A program made the position numbers and the translations under genes. A DNA stretch of 64,000 nucleotides from positions 6,812,566 to 6,876,565 of the forward strand of contig OX422195.1 of NCBI GenBank assembly GCA_949130485.1, read 5' to 3'. Source of the DNA: Agelas oroides (taxonomy: Eukaryota; Porifera; Demospongiae; Agelasida; Agelasidae). The notes beneath the pieces were generated by a model that did not search any database, had not been told where the DNA came from, and saw only the letters and a list, made by a program, of their open reading frames with translations. Positions 1 through 10,300 of this stretch are shown here, piece by piece (position 1 is the first letter of the stretch; every line of letters begins with the position of its first letter).

Positions 1-706
1 TACTCACACGCAGCAGTTGCAGTGGTTTTGGCCGCTGCACTTTTTGACCATGAACCTTGAGCTTAATAATGCTTAAAGGCTGCTGTGTGCACTAAGTTAT
101 GCGGAATCTGCAATAACTAGCTACCTCAGTGTGGACATGTAGTAACTCTCGAAATCCTGCTCACCAAGAATATGACATTTTTGGCCTTTCAGAAACAATC
201 TCTGAGCACTAATTTGAAAAAATTTCCTTGGGGAGGTGGCATACCCCCAGAACCCCCTAGACACCCCTACATGCAGCTGCGTGCTTACGCGTGTGAGTTT
301 GGCCGCACCACCTCCGAACAGCTTGCTCAGTGCCAGCTCTATGAGGTCAAACAGCTTACCAAGTGCCTCTGATAGGAGTTGGTATGGTGCAAGAAGCTAT
401 ACCTACAGATATTTTACTTCCATTGAGAAACTGATGCTGGAAAAAAATTACTGCATGATTTAAACACTCTTCTACTAAATTGGGGAGTTACCAGTTTACA
501 CAACAGCAGGGTTTAATTATTAAGCGTATTAGTAAAGTATATTTTGATTTAGTTGTGATACCAAGTTAGGAAGAATATCCTAATGGCTTAATTAATTTCT
601 TTCAAGGGTTCATAAATCTTCTCAATTATTTCGAAGTAGAGCTGAGTGCACCCTGGGTGAGAAAGAAATCTCTGCTGCTAGGTGGCTACAGAACCTGGGA
701 TCTGTA
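1..706. other. No gene recognised; dispersed-repeat fragment at about 205-325
   Basis: AT-rich DNA with many stops and no coding stretch I can support. The part at about 205-325 (aaaatttcc, a G/C-rich turn with gcatacccccag, then ccccctaga and ggccgcaccacct) closely resembles 6990-7095 and more loosely 3735-3830, 60380-60440 and 61790-61900, so it is a piece of a dispersed repeat family. Confidence 0.5.
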
Positions 707-1112
707 CACTGTAAAAAATTAGGTTACTTTAAGCATCTTTATAGGTTATCTCAGTTGCACCAGAGTGGTATCATTATCAGAAGTCTCAGGAATGCTTCTA
801 AAAAAGGTTTCTTGAAATTCCATCCAAGAGCTTCTTTAGTTAAATTAGTTTCTTCTTTCAGAAGTCCTATTTGGCTACATTACTGGCATTTCTACCATAA
901 GTATGTAGCCAAACCTTTTCCAGAAATGTTAATTGATAGAAAGAAGACTGGGTTTGATTAAAAGAGAAGCTTCTCGACATTTTGATTTCAAGGTCTTCAG
1001 AGGACTTTTGTTTGGAAGCATTCCTTGAACTTCGTGATGTGTACACCACACACATGCAACTGAGATAACTGAAATATGGTTGAAGTAACCTAAAAATTAA
1101 TGTTTTACAGTG
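707..1112. repeat. 406-bp element with long imperfect terminal inverted repeats
   Basis: The left end starts CACTGTAAAAAATTAGGTTAC and the right end is its inverse, ending in GTAACC...TTTTACAGTG. Further in, gttatctcagttgca (about 744) pairs with tgcaactgagataac (about 1060), and aggaatgcttc pairs with gaagcattcct. The arms together cover most of the element, so it can fold as a long hairpin. There is no coding potential. It is probably a non-autonomous DNA transposon (MITE); the superfamily is not determined. Confidence 0.65.
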
Positions 1113-2198
1113 ATATATATATAGGTCCACAATCTAGTGCTTTAACCATCAGGCCACCGTTATGCTGGTTTGGTGTGAGGGGGTCTACTATCAGAATGCA
1201 ATTGGTTACACCACAATACAAATAACTACTTTGTCCACCTCACACTATTTCCATGGCAATAAACAAACCCTTGCACTGAGTTTGTCAAACAGTTTCTATT
1301 CACTTTAATGTCAAAATTTGTTTTGCATTGCAACTAAGAACTTTGTCCACTTGCAAAACCACATTTGGGGTGAGTTTTTCTTACATCAGGCCACATGAAA
1401 TGTAAAGAATAATAACAATTAAGCACTGTACATAATTGTTTCATGCAAATGTGTCCCTTTCCTTGAAGTTGTGCACTGCCTACCACAGACAGTGAAATGC
1501 AAGAGAGATTTAGCTGTTGTGTGAGACTTTGCTTTGGTTTCACAACCACAACTGAAGCTATGATAGCTACATTTTAGAATTCATGTTTTTACACGGTCAG
1601 TTGAGTGTGCATGACAGCTAACTTATAATTAATGGTAATAGATCAAGAGATGTGGCTTTTTCTCAAAGTTGTGAAGCTCACAAAGTGTGCCACTACTCAC
1701 AATTCGCTCAAGTGGCAGTGGAACACCTATATGTAGAGGCTCGATGCAGTTAGCATCTGTTTCACTCACCATAACACAAAGTTCTTATAGCTAACTTCCA
1801 TGCACAAGGAAATGCCAGCAGATTGTTCCCAAGGCCTTACCCCAGATTCCATGTCAAGTGGGGCATGGAGGGGTAGCCTCATTGGAGTGAAATGGGAACA
1901 AAGCCAGTCAATCTGGCACCTCCATCTGATTGCAGGATGTTTATACCGTCTATCTCTGATGTCTGCCCTTGCCTGTTTGCCTCTTCACTCAAACCCTCTG
2001 GATGAATATTCATGTGCTATCTGCATTACTTTATGCAGAAATGACATTATATTTTATTGTGATGTGCAGGCTAAAGTGCAGCGATGAGCCTGAGTGACAA
2101 ATGTGTGAACCTTATTTGTTGCAGCAAATGTGGAGATAGCCACTCAATCGCTATATACATATATATATATATATAAATATATAATATATATGTATACA
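1113..2198. other. No gene recognised; tRNA-like box A on the minus strand and a TA-rich stretch
   Basis: On the minus strand, 1163-1125 reads like a tRNA 5' half (GGTGGCCTGATGGTTAAAGC contains a good box A), but it runs into TA repeats and no box B follows. A SINE head or chance match is more likely than a tRNA gene. 2150-2196 is a TA-rich palindrome. Nothing else is recognisable. Confidence 0.35.
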
Positions 2199-2424
2199 TA
2201 AGAACAAGTGGCTTGAGTAAGAGCGTGTAACTCTAACATAAGCTCATAGTCCTGTCAAAATTGTTGAACCGTATTAAAAATAGAACACCAGGTCATGTTC
2301 TTAGCAACAATGGCATATGTCTTCGTGCATCTGCGTTACTACCTTTAGTGTTGGCGGTAAATTCCGACTGGTTTCGAATTTTTATGGAGTTACACGCTCT
2401 TACTCAAGACACCTGTTCTTATGC
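2199..2424. repeat. 226-bp MITE, related to 28607-28846
   Basis: The ends are inverted repeats: ataagaacaagtggcttgag on the left against ctcaagacacctgttcttat on the right, followed inward by taagagcgtgtaactc and gagttacacgctctta. The interior (ttgaaccgtattaaaaatag, ggcggtaaattc) recurs in diverged form at 28607-28846. No coding sequence. Non-autonomous TIR element, superfamily unknown. Confidence 0.7.
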
Positions 2425-2433
2425 ACTCCCGTT

Positions 2434-2435
<2 letters not shown>

Positions 2436-2498
<63 letters not shown>
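2436..2498. repeat. (TA)n microsatellite
   Basis: Uninterrupted TA dinucleotide run of about 60 bp, directly next to the 2199-2424 element. The following 2500-2953 shows nothing I can assign. Confidence 0.95.
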
Positions 2499-2501
<3 letters not shown>

Positions 2502-2959
2502 TGTATAATTATCATGATTAGTTATGTATATTGCATGAAGTATATTAAGGATAGCTACATAACATTATTGGTAAGTGATACCTAGCATGTAGCAGACATA
2601 CACACACAGTAGAGTGAGGAGTTGATCTCACACACAAGGAAATGCATACTAAGTGTGTGTTTCTGACCTCTGTACCATGATAGTATCAGATTTAGTGGAA
2701 GTTGACCCGTTCACATAAACCACCCTCATCCTGATCTGCAAAAAGCACACGGATGAGCATCATGCAGTGCTAACCTTAGGCCTGCACAACTCACTCTAAG
2801 GCGAAATGGGGGAGTGGCTGACACGAATTGAATTATAGCTATCTACATTGCGCCTGAAAAATCATAGTTGCATCGCTGGCCTTTGGTGCATGAACATTGT
2901 GGGTAGTCCTCATGGTGGTGGTGGATCGAGACAGATAAAACTTCACACCATTTTCATAC

Positions 2960-3250
2960 CTGCGAGTCATTGGCGGTGAACTCCAGTGTATATCCAGGCA
3001 GAATATCAGTTCTGTTATTCACCAGCTCCAACGCAAGCTCGACGGCAGTGATAAAGGGCCTACCATCCAGGCTCTCCGCGAAAGCGTTCGTACCGTTGGG
3101 TGTGATACCGCTCATGAAGACAGCCAGCGTGAGAGTGCTGGTGTTGTCACCGGCGGCTGCTTGAGCTAGCGCAGGAACGTTTTGGAGGAGGACTGGCAGC
3201 AGCATTGCTAGCATGGCTACCTTGCAGCTGTAATCAACTTTCTGCTTCAT
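2960..3250 (-). CDS. GABA-B-like (class C GPCR) receptor, first exon only
   Basis: Ninety-seven codons start at the ATG at 3250 and end at a GT donor (CAG|GTATG, exon end 2960) in phase 0. The N-terminus is a signal peptide (hydrophobic VAMLAMLLPVLL, about residues 11-22, then an Ala-rich cleavage region). It is followed by a β-strand (STLTLAVFMSGI) and a helix-strand unit (FITAVELALELVNNRT, LPGYTLEF) typical of the first lobe of the periplasmic-binding-protein-like ligand domain of GABA-B receptors. Layout, phase and sequence match exon 1 of the receptor at 7393, which lies head to head, so the two are likely paralogues. N-glycosylation sites are present (NNRT, NDSQ is not one). I found no second exon in 1-2950, so the rest must lie left of the window or the gene is broken. 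Confidence 0.75.
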
Positions 3251-3380
3251 TCTTGCTCACCTTCGGAACACCACTTTGCTGGTCTGCAGCTGGCTAATAA
3301 TAATGCACCGGAAATGAGATAGGTGGCCGAAGTGACGAACACCAAGTTGCTAGCCTCCCGAAGCATAGATAAATACAGTA

Positions 3381-3500
3381 CGGAGTGAAGTTCCGGGGAA
3401 TAAGTTTCTTCGAAAGGGGTGGTCCCCCGTTAATTCGGAGGTCTATTATTAACTCTATTATTAAAGCGTCCGGGAGACAACTTACTTTGAAGTAGAGTGT
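3381..3500 (-). promoter_or_regulatory. Candidate promoter motifs shared with the 7393 receptor gene
   Basis: Reading on the minus strand upstream of the ATG at 3250 there is ACTTCAAAGTAAG (3493-3481) and then AACTTATTCCCCGGAACTT (3407-3389). The paralogous gene has ACTTCAAAGTAAC and CTATTCCCCGCCGGGGAACT at 7211-7241, also 140-240 bp before its ATG. A regulatory role is inference; a shared repeat fragment is an alternative. Confidence 0.3.
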
Positions 3501-3569
3501 CTTCGAAGAAATAAGTAACGAGTATTCTACGCTAAGAACTCAGTGAACAAGCAATGTCAATCAAGGGCA

Positions 3570-3988
3570 CCACGGGGGCTACGGGGGTTACAGCCCCCCT
3601 AAAGTACTGATGCAGGAGGGGCTTTCGCATGCGCTGGTACGACACAAATCATGTCATTCAGGCCCGTGGCCAGGATTTTCAGAAGGGGAGTTACATGGAT
3701 GTCTGGTGTGCATGTATGCACGCATAAGCATGCAAGACTAGGTAGATGGGTCTGGGGGCATGCTCCCCCGGGGAAATTTTCAGAAATTAGATGCTCTGAG
3801 ATTTGCTTCTGAGGCCATTTAGGCATTTTGGGACGGAAGCAGAGCCATACCTAGATATAGGCTATGGTTTGCAGAGTATTGCATCCAATTTTTGGCTGTC
3901 CATATTATGCATTTGCTAAGCCAGCTGACACCGAATTTTCACGAGGGAAAGTATTTGACTACAGTTGGCAGAACAGCAGGTTGGGTAA
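3570..3988. repeat. Dispersed repeat, family of 57534-57630 and 60378-60560
   Basis: Landmarks are caggcccgtggccaggattt (3660), cataagcatgcaagacta (3723), gggtctgggggcatgc (3750), attagatgctctgagattt (3787) and ctaagccagctgacaccgaa (3916). The same blocks in the same order recur at 57534-57630 (first part) and 60378-60560 (second part), and shorter at 61790-61890. No coding potential. Possibly a non-autonomous element; its ends are not defined. Confidence 0.65.
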
Positions 3989-4047
3989 TAGTCTCGGAGC
4001 CAGACCCTCGCACACAGAGTGCGTGCGAGGGTCTGGTTCCGAGACTA
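3989..4047. repeat. 59-bp TAGTCTCG palindrome (MITE-like)
   Basis: Near-perfect palindrome: tagtctcggagccagaccct on the left and agggtctggttccgagacta on the right. The ends match the TAGTCTCG/TAGCCTCG superfamily described at 9134, 44729, 47427 and 59061. I see no 9-bp direct repeat around this copy. Confidence 0.7.
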
Positions 4048-4178
4048 CATGTAGTTGATGGTGACTACCATACATAATATACCGTATCTTTCCATGCGTT
4101 TTCAGAAAGATGGTATGACTCCAGGCTGTTTAGTTTCCGCTTCATTGTTGGCGGTGACTCACTAGAAGGACAACTGGT

Positions 4179-4831
4179 GAACTCTCGAGCTCCATTTATT
4201 TACGAACGTATTTACGCGCGTCCTTTCATCACAGCGGCGTAAACCGTTATTTTTTTAGTTATTTATTTTTATTTTTATATTGAACAATGATTGTAAGTCA
4301 ATACATTGCAGGGTCCAATAGCAAAGCTAGTATGAAGGACCTCGAACAAAAAAGAGCTAGGATAACAAAACAACAAAATATAAGGAACAAGTAAAGGCTT
4401 CAAGAGAGCTATAGGTAGATCTATATATTTTTAACATTACTCTTAAAAGAACTAACATCATTACATAATACTACTTCATTAGGTAGAGAGTTCCATAGTC
4501 TCACAGAGCTTACAAAGTAAGAATTGAAAAAGGATACAGTCTTTGCAAAGGGTTGGACTAAGTATTTAGAGTGATAAAGTCTGGGGTTGGGATTGTGCTG
4601 AAAAATAAAAAGACCTGGCAGACAAAAAGAATAACCATTTAAAAATGTATAAGTACATAGCAATTTGTGATATGACCGACGGCTGGGGAGTGTAGCGAAT
4701 GAACTTCAGTTCCGCACTGAAGTTCATTCGCTGGTCCTCCGTGAACAAGCAGGGTGCATAGCTGAACTCTCGAGCTCCGTTTATTTACGAACGTATTTAC
4801 GCGCGTTCTTTCATCGCAGCGGCGTAAACCG
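4179..4831. repeat. 68-bp direct repeats flanking a region with a LINE insertion
   Basis: A 68-bp sequence (gaactctcgagctcc ... cagcggcgtaaaccg) occurs at 4179-4246 and again at 4764-4831 with only a few substitutions. A diverged relative is at 60605-60665, there followed by gagttccgcactggtcctcc, which here lies at about 4707-4745. The arrangement suggests an older tandem repeat unit into which a LINE fragment was inserted, rather than a true 68-bp target duplication. Confidence 0.6.
4247..4663 (-). pseudogene. LINE (non-LTR retrotransposon) 3' end fragment
   Basis: The minus-strand translation of about 4663-4421 ends in SSVRLWNSLPNEVV and a Ser/Phe-rich tail, the usual C-terminus of reverse transcriptases of CR1/L2/Jockey-type LINEs. 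Downstream on the minus strand the DNA runs into an A-rich tail (taaaaataaaaataaataac, 4280-4250), as expected for a LINE 3' end. The 5' part is missing. It is 5'-truncated and inactive. Confidence 0.6.
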
Positions 4832-5116
4832 AAGTCTAAGTCATCAAGAAGTCGAAATATTGAGATTAAGCCACTACTGTTAAAGTGTCTACCGCGAACA
4901 CGGACCGCCCGCAGCAACGATGGACACGCCAGCTACTTCGCGGAAGCGCCCTGCTTCCTCGACCCTCAACGCTGAAGCTCGTCAGGACGTCAGCCTACCG
5001 CTAGCGTCGGGAGCATCTCTCCGCCTCGCGCTCGCCCCCCCCCCCCCCCCCCTGCCTACGGGCCTGAAGACTACTCATTCAGTACTCAATGTGAATCAGA
5101 ATCCTTCTTGCCTATG
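4832..5116. other. Unassigned, GC-rich; possible end of a dispersed repeat
   Basis: A short plus-strand reading frame starts at 4920 (MDTPATSRKRPASS, 65 codons) and runs through a C17 homopolymer. The sequence next to the C-run (ctgcctacgggcctgaa) matches 60858-60878 (ctgcctatgggcctgaa), so it looks like repeat DNA. I do not support it as a gene. Confidence 0.35.
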
Positions 5117-5629
5117 ATAGGGTGTCCAACCTGAAATACGAAAGTGTGCACATTGGTTCCAAAACGGTGGTTTTCATAAGAGCCAACCCAGGTAAGAAAG
5201 AAACCACAGACGGATTGGGTTCGCATGTCATTTCTTTTGGGATCGGTGCACTTTTCCGGAAGTGGTAAATTCCGAAAAATGGCACGTGACCAAAAATTTA
5301 AGTTCGCCGTAACCGGTAAAATTATTTCATTCCTAGACCACTGACCACTGCCAGCGAGGCTACTTTAAACGTGGCAGTGAGTTATACATTAGGTCTGTGA
5401 GGGTAAGTTTCTTGGGAGATAACTAGGCCCATGGCTTGATATTGGTCACGTACCATTTTGCGGGACTTACCACTTCCGGAAAAGTGCACTGTTTCCGAAT
5501 AAAATTGACATTCGAACCCGATCCTTCTGTGGTTTCTTTCTTACCTGGGTTAGTTCTTATAAAAACCACTGTTTTGGAATCAATGCGCACACTTTCGTAT
5601 TTCAGGTTGGATACCCTACCTATGATCAC
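5117..5629. repeat. About 510-bp element with 190-bp inverted arms
   Basis: The left arm begins agggtgtccaacctgaaata and the right arm ends with its inverse, tatttcaggttggataccct. Both arms contain ggtaagaaagaaaccacag / ctgtggtttctttcttacc and cttttccggaagtggta / taccacttccggaaaag. The element is flanked by cctatgat on both sides (an 8-bp direct repeat, with one extra base on the right). Foldback or long-TIR MITE; no transposase. Confidence 0.75.
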
Positions 5630-6199
5630 AGCTATGAAGTGATCTCCCAACAATTTTTATTTTGCTGCGGGGGCATGCCTTCCAACTACGTGCACTAAGT
5701 TACGCGCAATCTGCGATCACTACCTCAGGCCCCAATTCTAGTTTCTCATCAGGTGCTTCCCCTGCACACAATGCGGGCGGGCGAGTATTACCATTATGTA
5801 TTTACCAATAGCCAGCAGACATTTCTCACGAAAGAACATGATGCCAGGAGAATCAGCGCTCGCCATACGCCATTGCAGAAGGGTTCTTTTGGATGCTGTG
5901 CAGTAGAAAAAGATGTTTGTTAGCGTTACGTTCATCGCTACGCTTATCCGGTTCGTTACTACGTCGTTAGTTAGTATTAGAAAACAAAAATAATGGTGAT
6001 AAATTCTATCGCAGAAAATCCATGCGGGCGGCTGATGAGAAACTAATAATCAACGAATTGGAGCCTCACACAGAGTATCTGTAGCAACTATTGAAATTCT
6101 GTTCGGGAAGAATTGCAGAACATATTAGATTTGGGGCCTAAAATGGCCTCAGAAGCGCGTATAAGTTTAACAAAATCTATTGAAAGCACCACTGATTAT
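5630..6199. other. No gene recognised
   Basis: Mixed-composition DNA with no convincing coding stretch on either strand. gatgagaaact / agtttctcatc occurs near 5740 and 6035 as an inverted pair, so it may be another degraded inverted-repeat element. Confidence 0.4.
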
Positions 6200-6938
6200 G
6201 CTAGAATACAGGAGGACATAACTGCCGTCTTGTAATTTTCTTACTCTGAACGCATCCAAATGCAAGTACATGTTAGTGTCACGAAGCAGGATATATCAGC
6301 ACCCCCAATTGTACCTAGCTGACCAACCCCTAGAATGTGTGTAGAGTTATAAATACCTTGGGGTCACAATCACCTCTACTCTATCCTGGTCAGACCATAT
6401 CCAGTCGATCTGTAACAAAAGCAGGAGACTTGTGGGCTTACTTTGTCGTCAATTCTACCTCAATGCAGACTCTGACACACTCCGTCAATTCTACCTGTCC
6501 TGTATTCGGCCACATCTTGAGTACGCATGTTCCGTTTGGGATCCCTACCTTACAAAAGAAAGATCTCTGCTGGAGGATGTGCAAAAGTTTGCCTGCAAAG
6601 TCTGCTGTAAAAACTGGCACATGGGCTATGAGAGCATGTTGACACACTTGAACATCCCATCATTACAACAGAGGAGGCTGCAACTAAAGGCCAATATGAT
6701 GCATCAGTTTGTGCATGGAACTAGCTACGTCCCAGATGGTACACTTCGTCCTCATCCCCCCACAAGATATGACACTCGAACCTGTTCTTATTTTTCTGTA
6801 CCCTTTGCTAGAGCAAATGCCTACTACCACTCCTTTTTTCCACACGTCTCGTTTCTGTCTCGTCTCCCACCTTACGTAGTTGAAGTACCTAGTAATTTAG
6901 CATTTAAGAGACTTATAGAATCCTATGTATTGGTATAG
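6200..6938 (+). pseudogene. LINE reverse-transcriptase C-terminal fragment
   Basis: From about 6245 the broken frames contain NASKCKYM, then YKYLGVTI with LSWSDHI, then a 168-codon stretch (6432-6938) with LRQFYLSCIRPHLEYACSVW and SLQQRRLQLKANMM. These are standard landmarks of the thumb and 3' end of CR1/L2/Jockey-type LINE reverse transcriptases. At least two frame changes separate the segments, the catalytic YxDD region is absent and there is no endonuclease. It is a dead 5'-truncated copy on the opposite strand to the one at 4247-4663. Confidence 0.8.
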
Positions 6939-6984
6939 GTTCATGTACCAAATTAGCTCAGCTAGCTCATGGACCCCTGCTGTA

Positions 6985-7100
6985 TGCAGAAATTTATTTA
7001 AAAAAATAAAATTTCCTGGGGGAGCATGCCCCCAGACCCCCCTAGATACTATATGCGGTATGTAGACTTTGGCCACACCACCTTCAAACACTACGCCCCT
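6985..7100. repeat. Dispersed repeat fragment like 205-325
   Basis: aaaatttcctgggggagcat, gcccccagacccccctagat and ggccacaccacc match the block at 205-325 in order. It lies just after the LINE fragment. Confidence 0.5.
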
Positions 7101-7204
7101 GTTTATATGGTTCTTCATGACAGCTAGTACATTAATCTGGTGTATGGTTGACGACTATCTTTTGCGCGAGTTCGGGAAGGGCGAGCAGATAACTTCATCA
7201 AAGG

Positions 7205-7245
7205 GGTCCAACTTCAAAGTAACTATTCCCCGCCGGGGAACTTTA
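7205..7245 (+). promoter_or_regulatory. Candidate promoter motifs of the 7393 receptor gene
   Basis: ACTTCAAAGTAAC at 7211-7223 is followed by the palindromic CTATTCCCCGCCGGGGAACT. Both resemble motifs at 3493-3389 upstream of the divergent paralogue. They lie 150-180 bp before the ATG. Function is inferred only from position and sharing. Confidence 0.3.
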
Positions 7246-7392
7246 GTTCGGGGGGCAAGTTACTACGTGACAGACCACATACCTGACCTTAGCACAGTTT
7301 CCTAGCTTTGACTGGCAGACCGCTTATGTGAAGAAACATCTTGCAAGAACTGTCGAACGGTATAGTGGATCATAACTGTTATAAGACAGAAA

Positions 7393-10300
7393 ATGGAAAC
7401 GGGTTACAGGCCCTCTCCCCTGCTACTTGGATGTTTTCTCGCTCTTCTGTGGTGGCCTCCAAGCGCCTCGAGTAACACCCTCTGCGACTCTGCCTGCAAC
7501 AACAACTCTGAGCTGGAGATATGTAACCCCCTCCCAGACTCGCCAGGGGTCGTTCCTCTCCCCGTCATGGCGTTCTTTCCATGCAACTCACTTTTTTTCA
7601 GAGCTCGGGGGCTAACAGTGGCAGCCCAGATGGCCGTGAGAGCCGTTCTCAAGAACACCACCATACTTCAGAATTACAGCCTTGAGCTCTCCTTCAACAA
7701 TACCATGGTACATGAACTGATACAGTATACAATAGACTACTAGTAGGCTCGTTGAGAGCTTGAAGTCTCTAGTTACGTGTGGAAGTCTCACAGGCCGGAC
7801 TCTCACGCTGAGAGAATCTGGCGTGGCCTATAAAACTAGTGACTTAGAGAACACACAACACATTCTTTGATCAGTGTTTTACACGTCAGATTGAGTCAGC
7901 TTCCACATACATGTAGCTGCTATCATTAATCTCTTCTGAGCACCCTGGTTTCTTATACTGGAGGTCAAGTGCTAAACATGGTAGTCAATACTAGTCTATT
8001 AGCATGTTGATGTGAGTGACATGAATGTGTTGTATGGTGTTTTTTGGAAGGTTGCTTTAAGCCAGAAGTATTTCTCACCCTGGTTTCACATGCTAACTGC
8101 AAATTGTGTGATATTCCTTGATCTCCAATATGATGTATTACCATGGAACCAGTTGCTCAGAACTTCTGCCAAATTAGATTCATGAAAAATTCCCAAGAAT
8201 GCAATTTCTTCAGCTAGATTAGATCTATTATAGTATAACTGCAGTACGTCACTGTAAGATGTCCAACATCTGGAATGCTCAGTATTTCGCATTCAAACCT
8301 AGTACTTAGTAAGTTTTCCCATTCAGCAATCAGCATGGTAGTTGGTTTGATCCATCTTGGTATTCTGTCCTGACGCATGTGAAGAATATAAAGGATAATT
8401 GTTATGACTGCTGTCAACAAGCCAGGTCCAATGGTACAAACTAGTAATCAGCAAAATACAAAGGATGGCAGGTTTCCCTAGCCTTGATTCCAGGCTAGGC
8501 TTTCTGTCTATGTTCTTAAACTGCAAATTTACTGAGACTAGTCTCAGTCCCAGGCTCCCCCACTTTGGTATACAAACATTGCAATCATGAAGGTGGAGAG
8601 AGCCTGGTGTCTTTTCTCACATGAGCAATGTCATGCAAGGGTAGAAAGGGGGTAGTTATTTGCACATGGGCACACCTGGGGACTCAGAACTGCAAAAAGA
8701 TAAAGCAGTACATGTATACTGTGCTTTGTAGGTAGGTTGTCACAAAGGAACAGACAGCTTGCATCTTTTGTCATCAAAACTGGAGCCAGGGAAGGCCTGG
8801 GAATGCGGCTAAAACTGTTGTAGCTGGTCTTATTATCACCTCATCCCAACAATTATGAAGGTGAAGAGACCCCGGTATCTTTTCTTACGTAAGCATGACA
8901 TAATTTGCAAGGGTCAGAACAAAAAGGTAACATTTCACACGTTCTATCAACCATACACTGCTTGGTACATGCTTGGTACATGCTCTCAGTTAGCTGGATA
9001 CAGGTAGTAAGTGGTTGATTAATGTCTTTTGAAGCCTATGAAGTCCCCATGATAATTGATTGACCTGGTAAAACCACAAGTTTACCTTGCAAGCTCTTGT
9101 AAGTAGCTATTGATAAAAGTGCAGTACAAGAATTAGTCTCATCCCCAGACCCCACCCAGCTCACGCTAGGAGAAAGGGTCTGGTGTCACAAGTCCAAATC
9201 CTTGGGCTTGCGGAAGTATTGAAGCCTTGTAATTGTTAGTGTAGTATTACAAATTTGTCAGTGTGAATAATGAATTTCATAACATCAGTACGATTGTCAG
9301 AAGTACTTGTTCTCGCTTCCGCATTATTCCAATAAATGCCGCTCTAGGATTTCATTAGTTGTTCCACGTTTCTGGAGCTAGCCCAAGGATTTGGACTTGT
9401 GACACCAGACCCCTTCTCCTCGCGTGAGCTGGGTGGGGGGTCTGGGCACGAGACTATGCAAGAATGGGAAGGAAGGCATGCATGGGATATCATGAATTTG
9501 GGTCTAGATAGACAGAGGGGAGGGGGGAAGGGGTCTTGAGGCCTTTTGTCTGTCAGGTGCTGGAGTCCTGAATGTTTATGATGCTAAAAACTTATTCAGG
9601 ACAAAGAACATGTGTGTGAAAAGCAGTAAAATGGGTTCTTTCCGTTGGGGTCCTCTGTCTACAATGCAAGTATACCTAAATAGAGTTTCTTGTGATGAGA
9701 TCTCCCAGGCCCCTCCTTTGTTCACACTGTAACCTAGATGGTGGCAAAGGCCTCGGAATGAGGCTACAGTAGTTGATAATCCTTTGACTGCACGTTCCAT
9801 GGATGTATGTTGCTGTTGAATAAGTCTACTTTGCAGTATTAGTCATCAAGACTTGCATGTGTATGTGCTCACTTGGCTGCACGACAAAGGTGCAAGTAGA
9901 TGAACAGGAATTTCCTTATGAGTGGATCCTTTTACATATGAAGATGACTTTTAAACCAGAAGCTGTCACAAGCATATAATGTCCCTGATAAGAAGATCAG
10001 TCTCCAGCCTGCACATTTTGTTAAAATGGGGGAAAATATGAGTAGCTAGGCTGACACTTGTGTGTGATCGTCTTGCCAGATGTGTACAGTGACATGTTTG
10101 AACATGTTCTCACAAACTGTAGCTATTTACAGACAGCAGAGGTCCTTGTAGGATAACTAGTCCACGCAGTCATCTTGTAAGCACATAACACATTAGCTAG
10201 AGATGTGGTTCATAGATTTTTCATGTACATGTATCTATGTCCTGATGTGAAATGTAGGGTAGTGAGTATGTTATCATAAGTCTACTCACGGGGGAGTCAA

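Noticed and set aside
1334-1549. Possible second exon of the left-edge receptor on the minus strand
   Set aside because: No ligand-domain motifs, no suitable acceptor in phase 0, and ordinary noncoding composition.
4920-5117. Plus-strand 65-codon frame beginning MDTPATSRKRPASS
   Set aside because: Runs through a C homopolymer and ends in sequence shared with a dispersed repeat at 60858; no family recognised.
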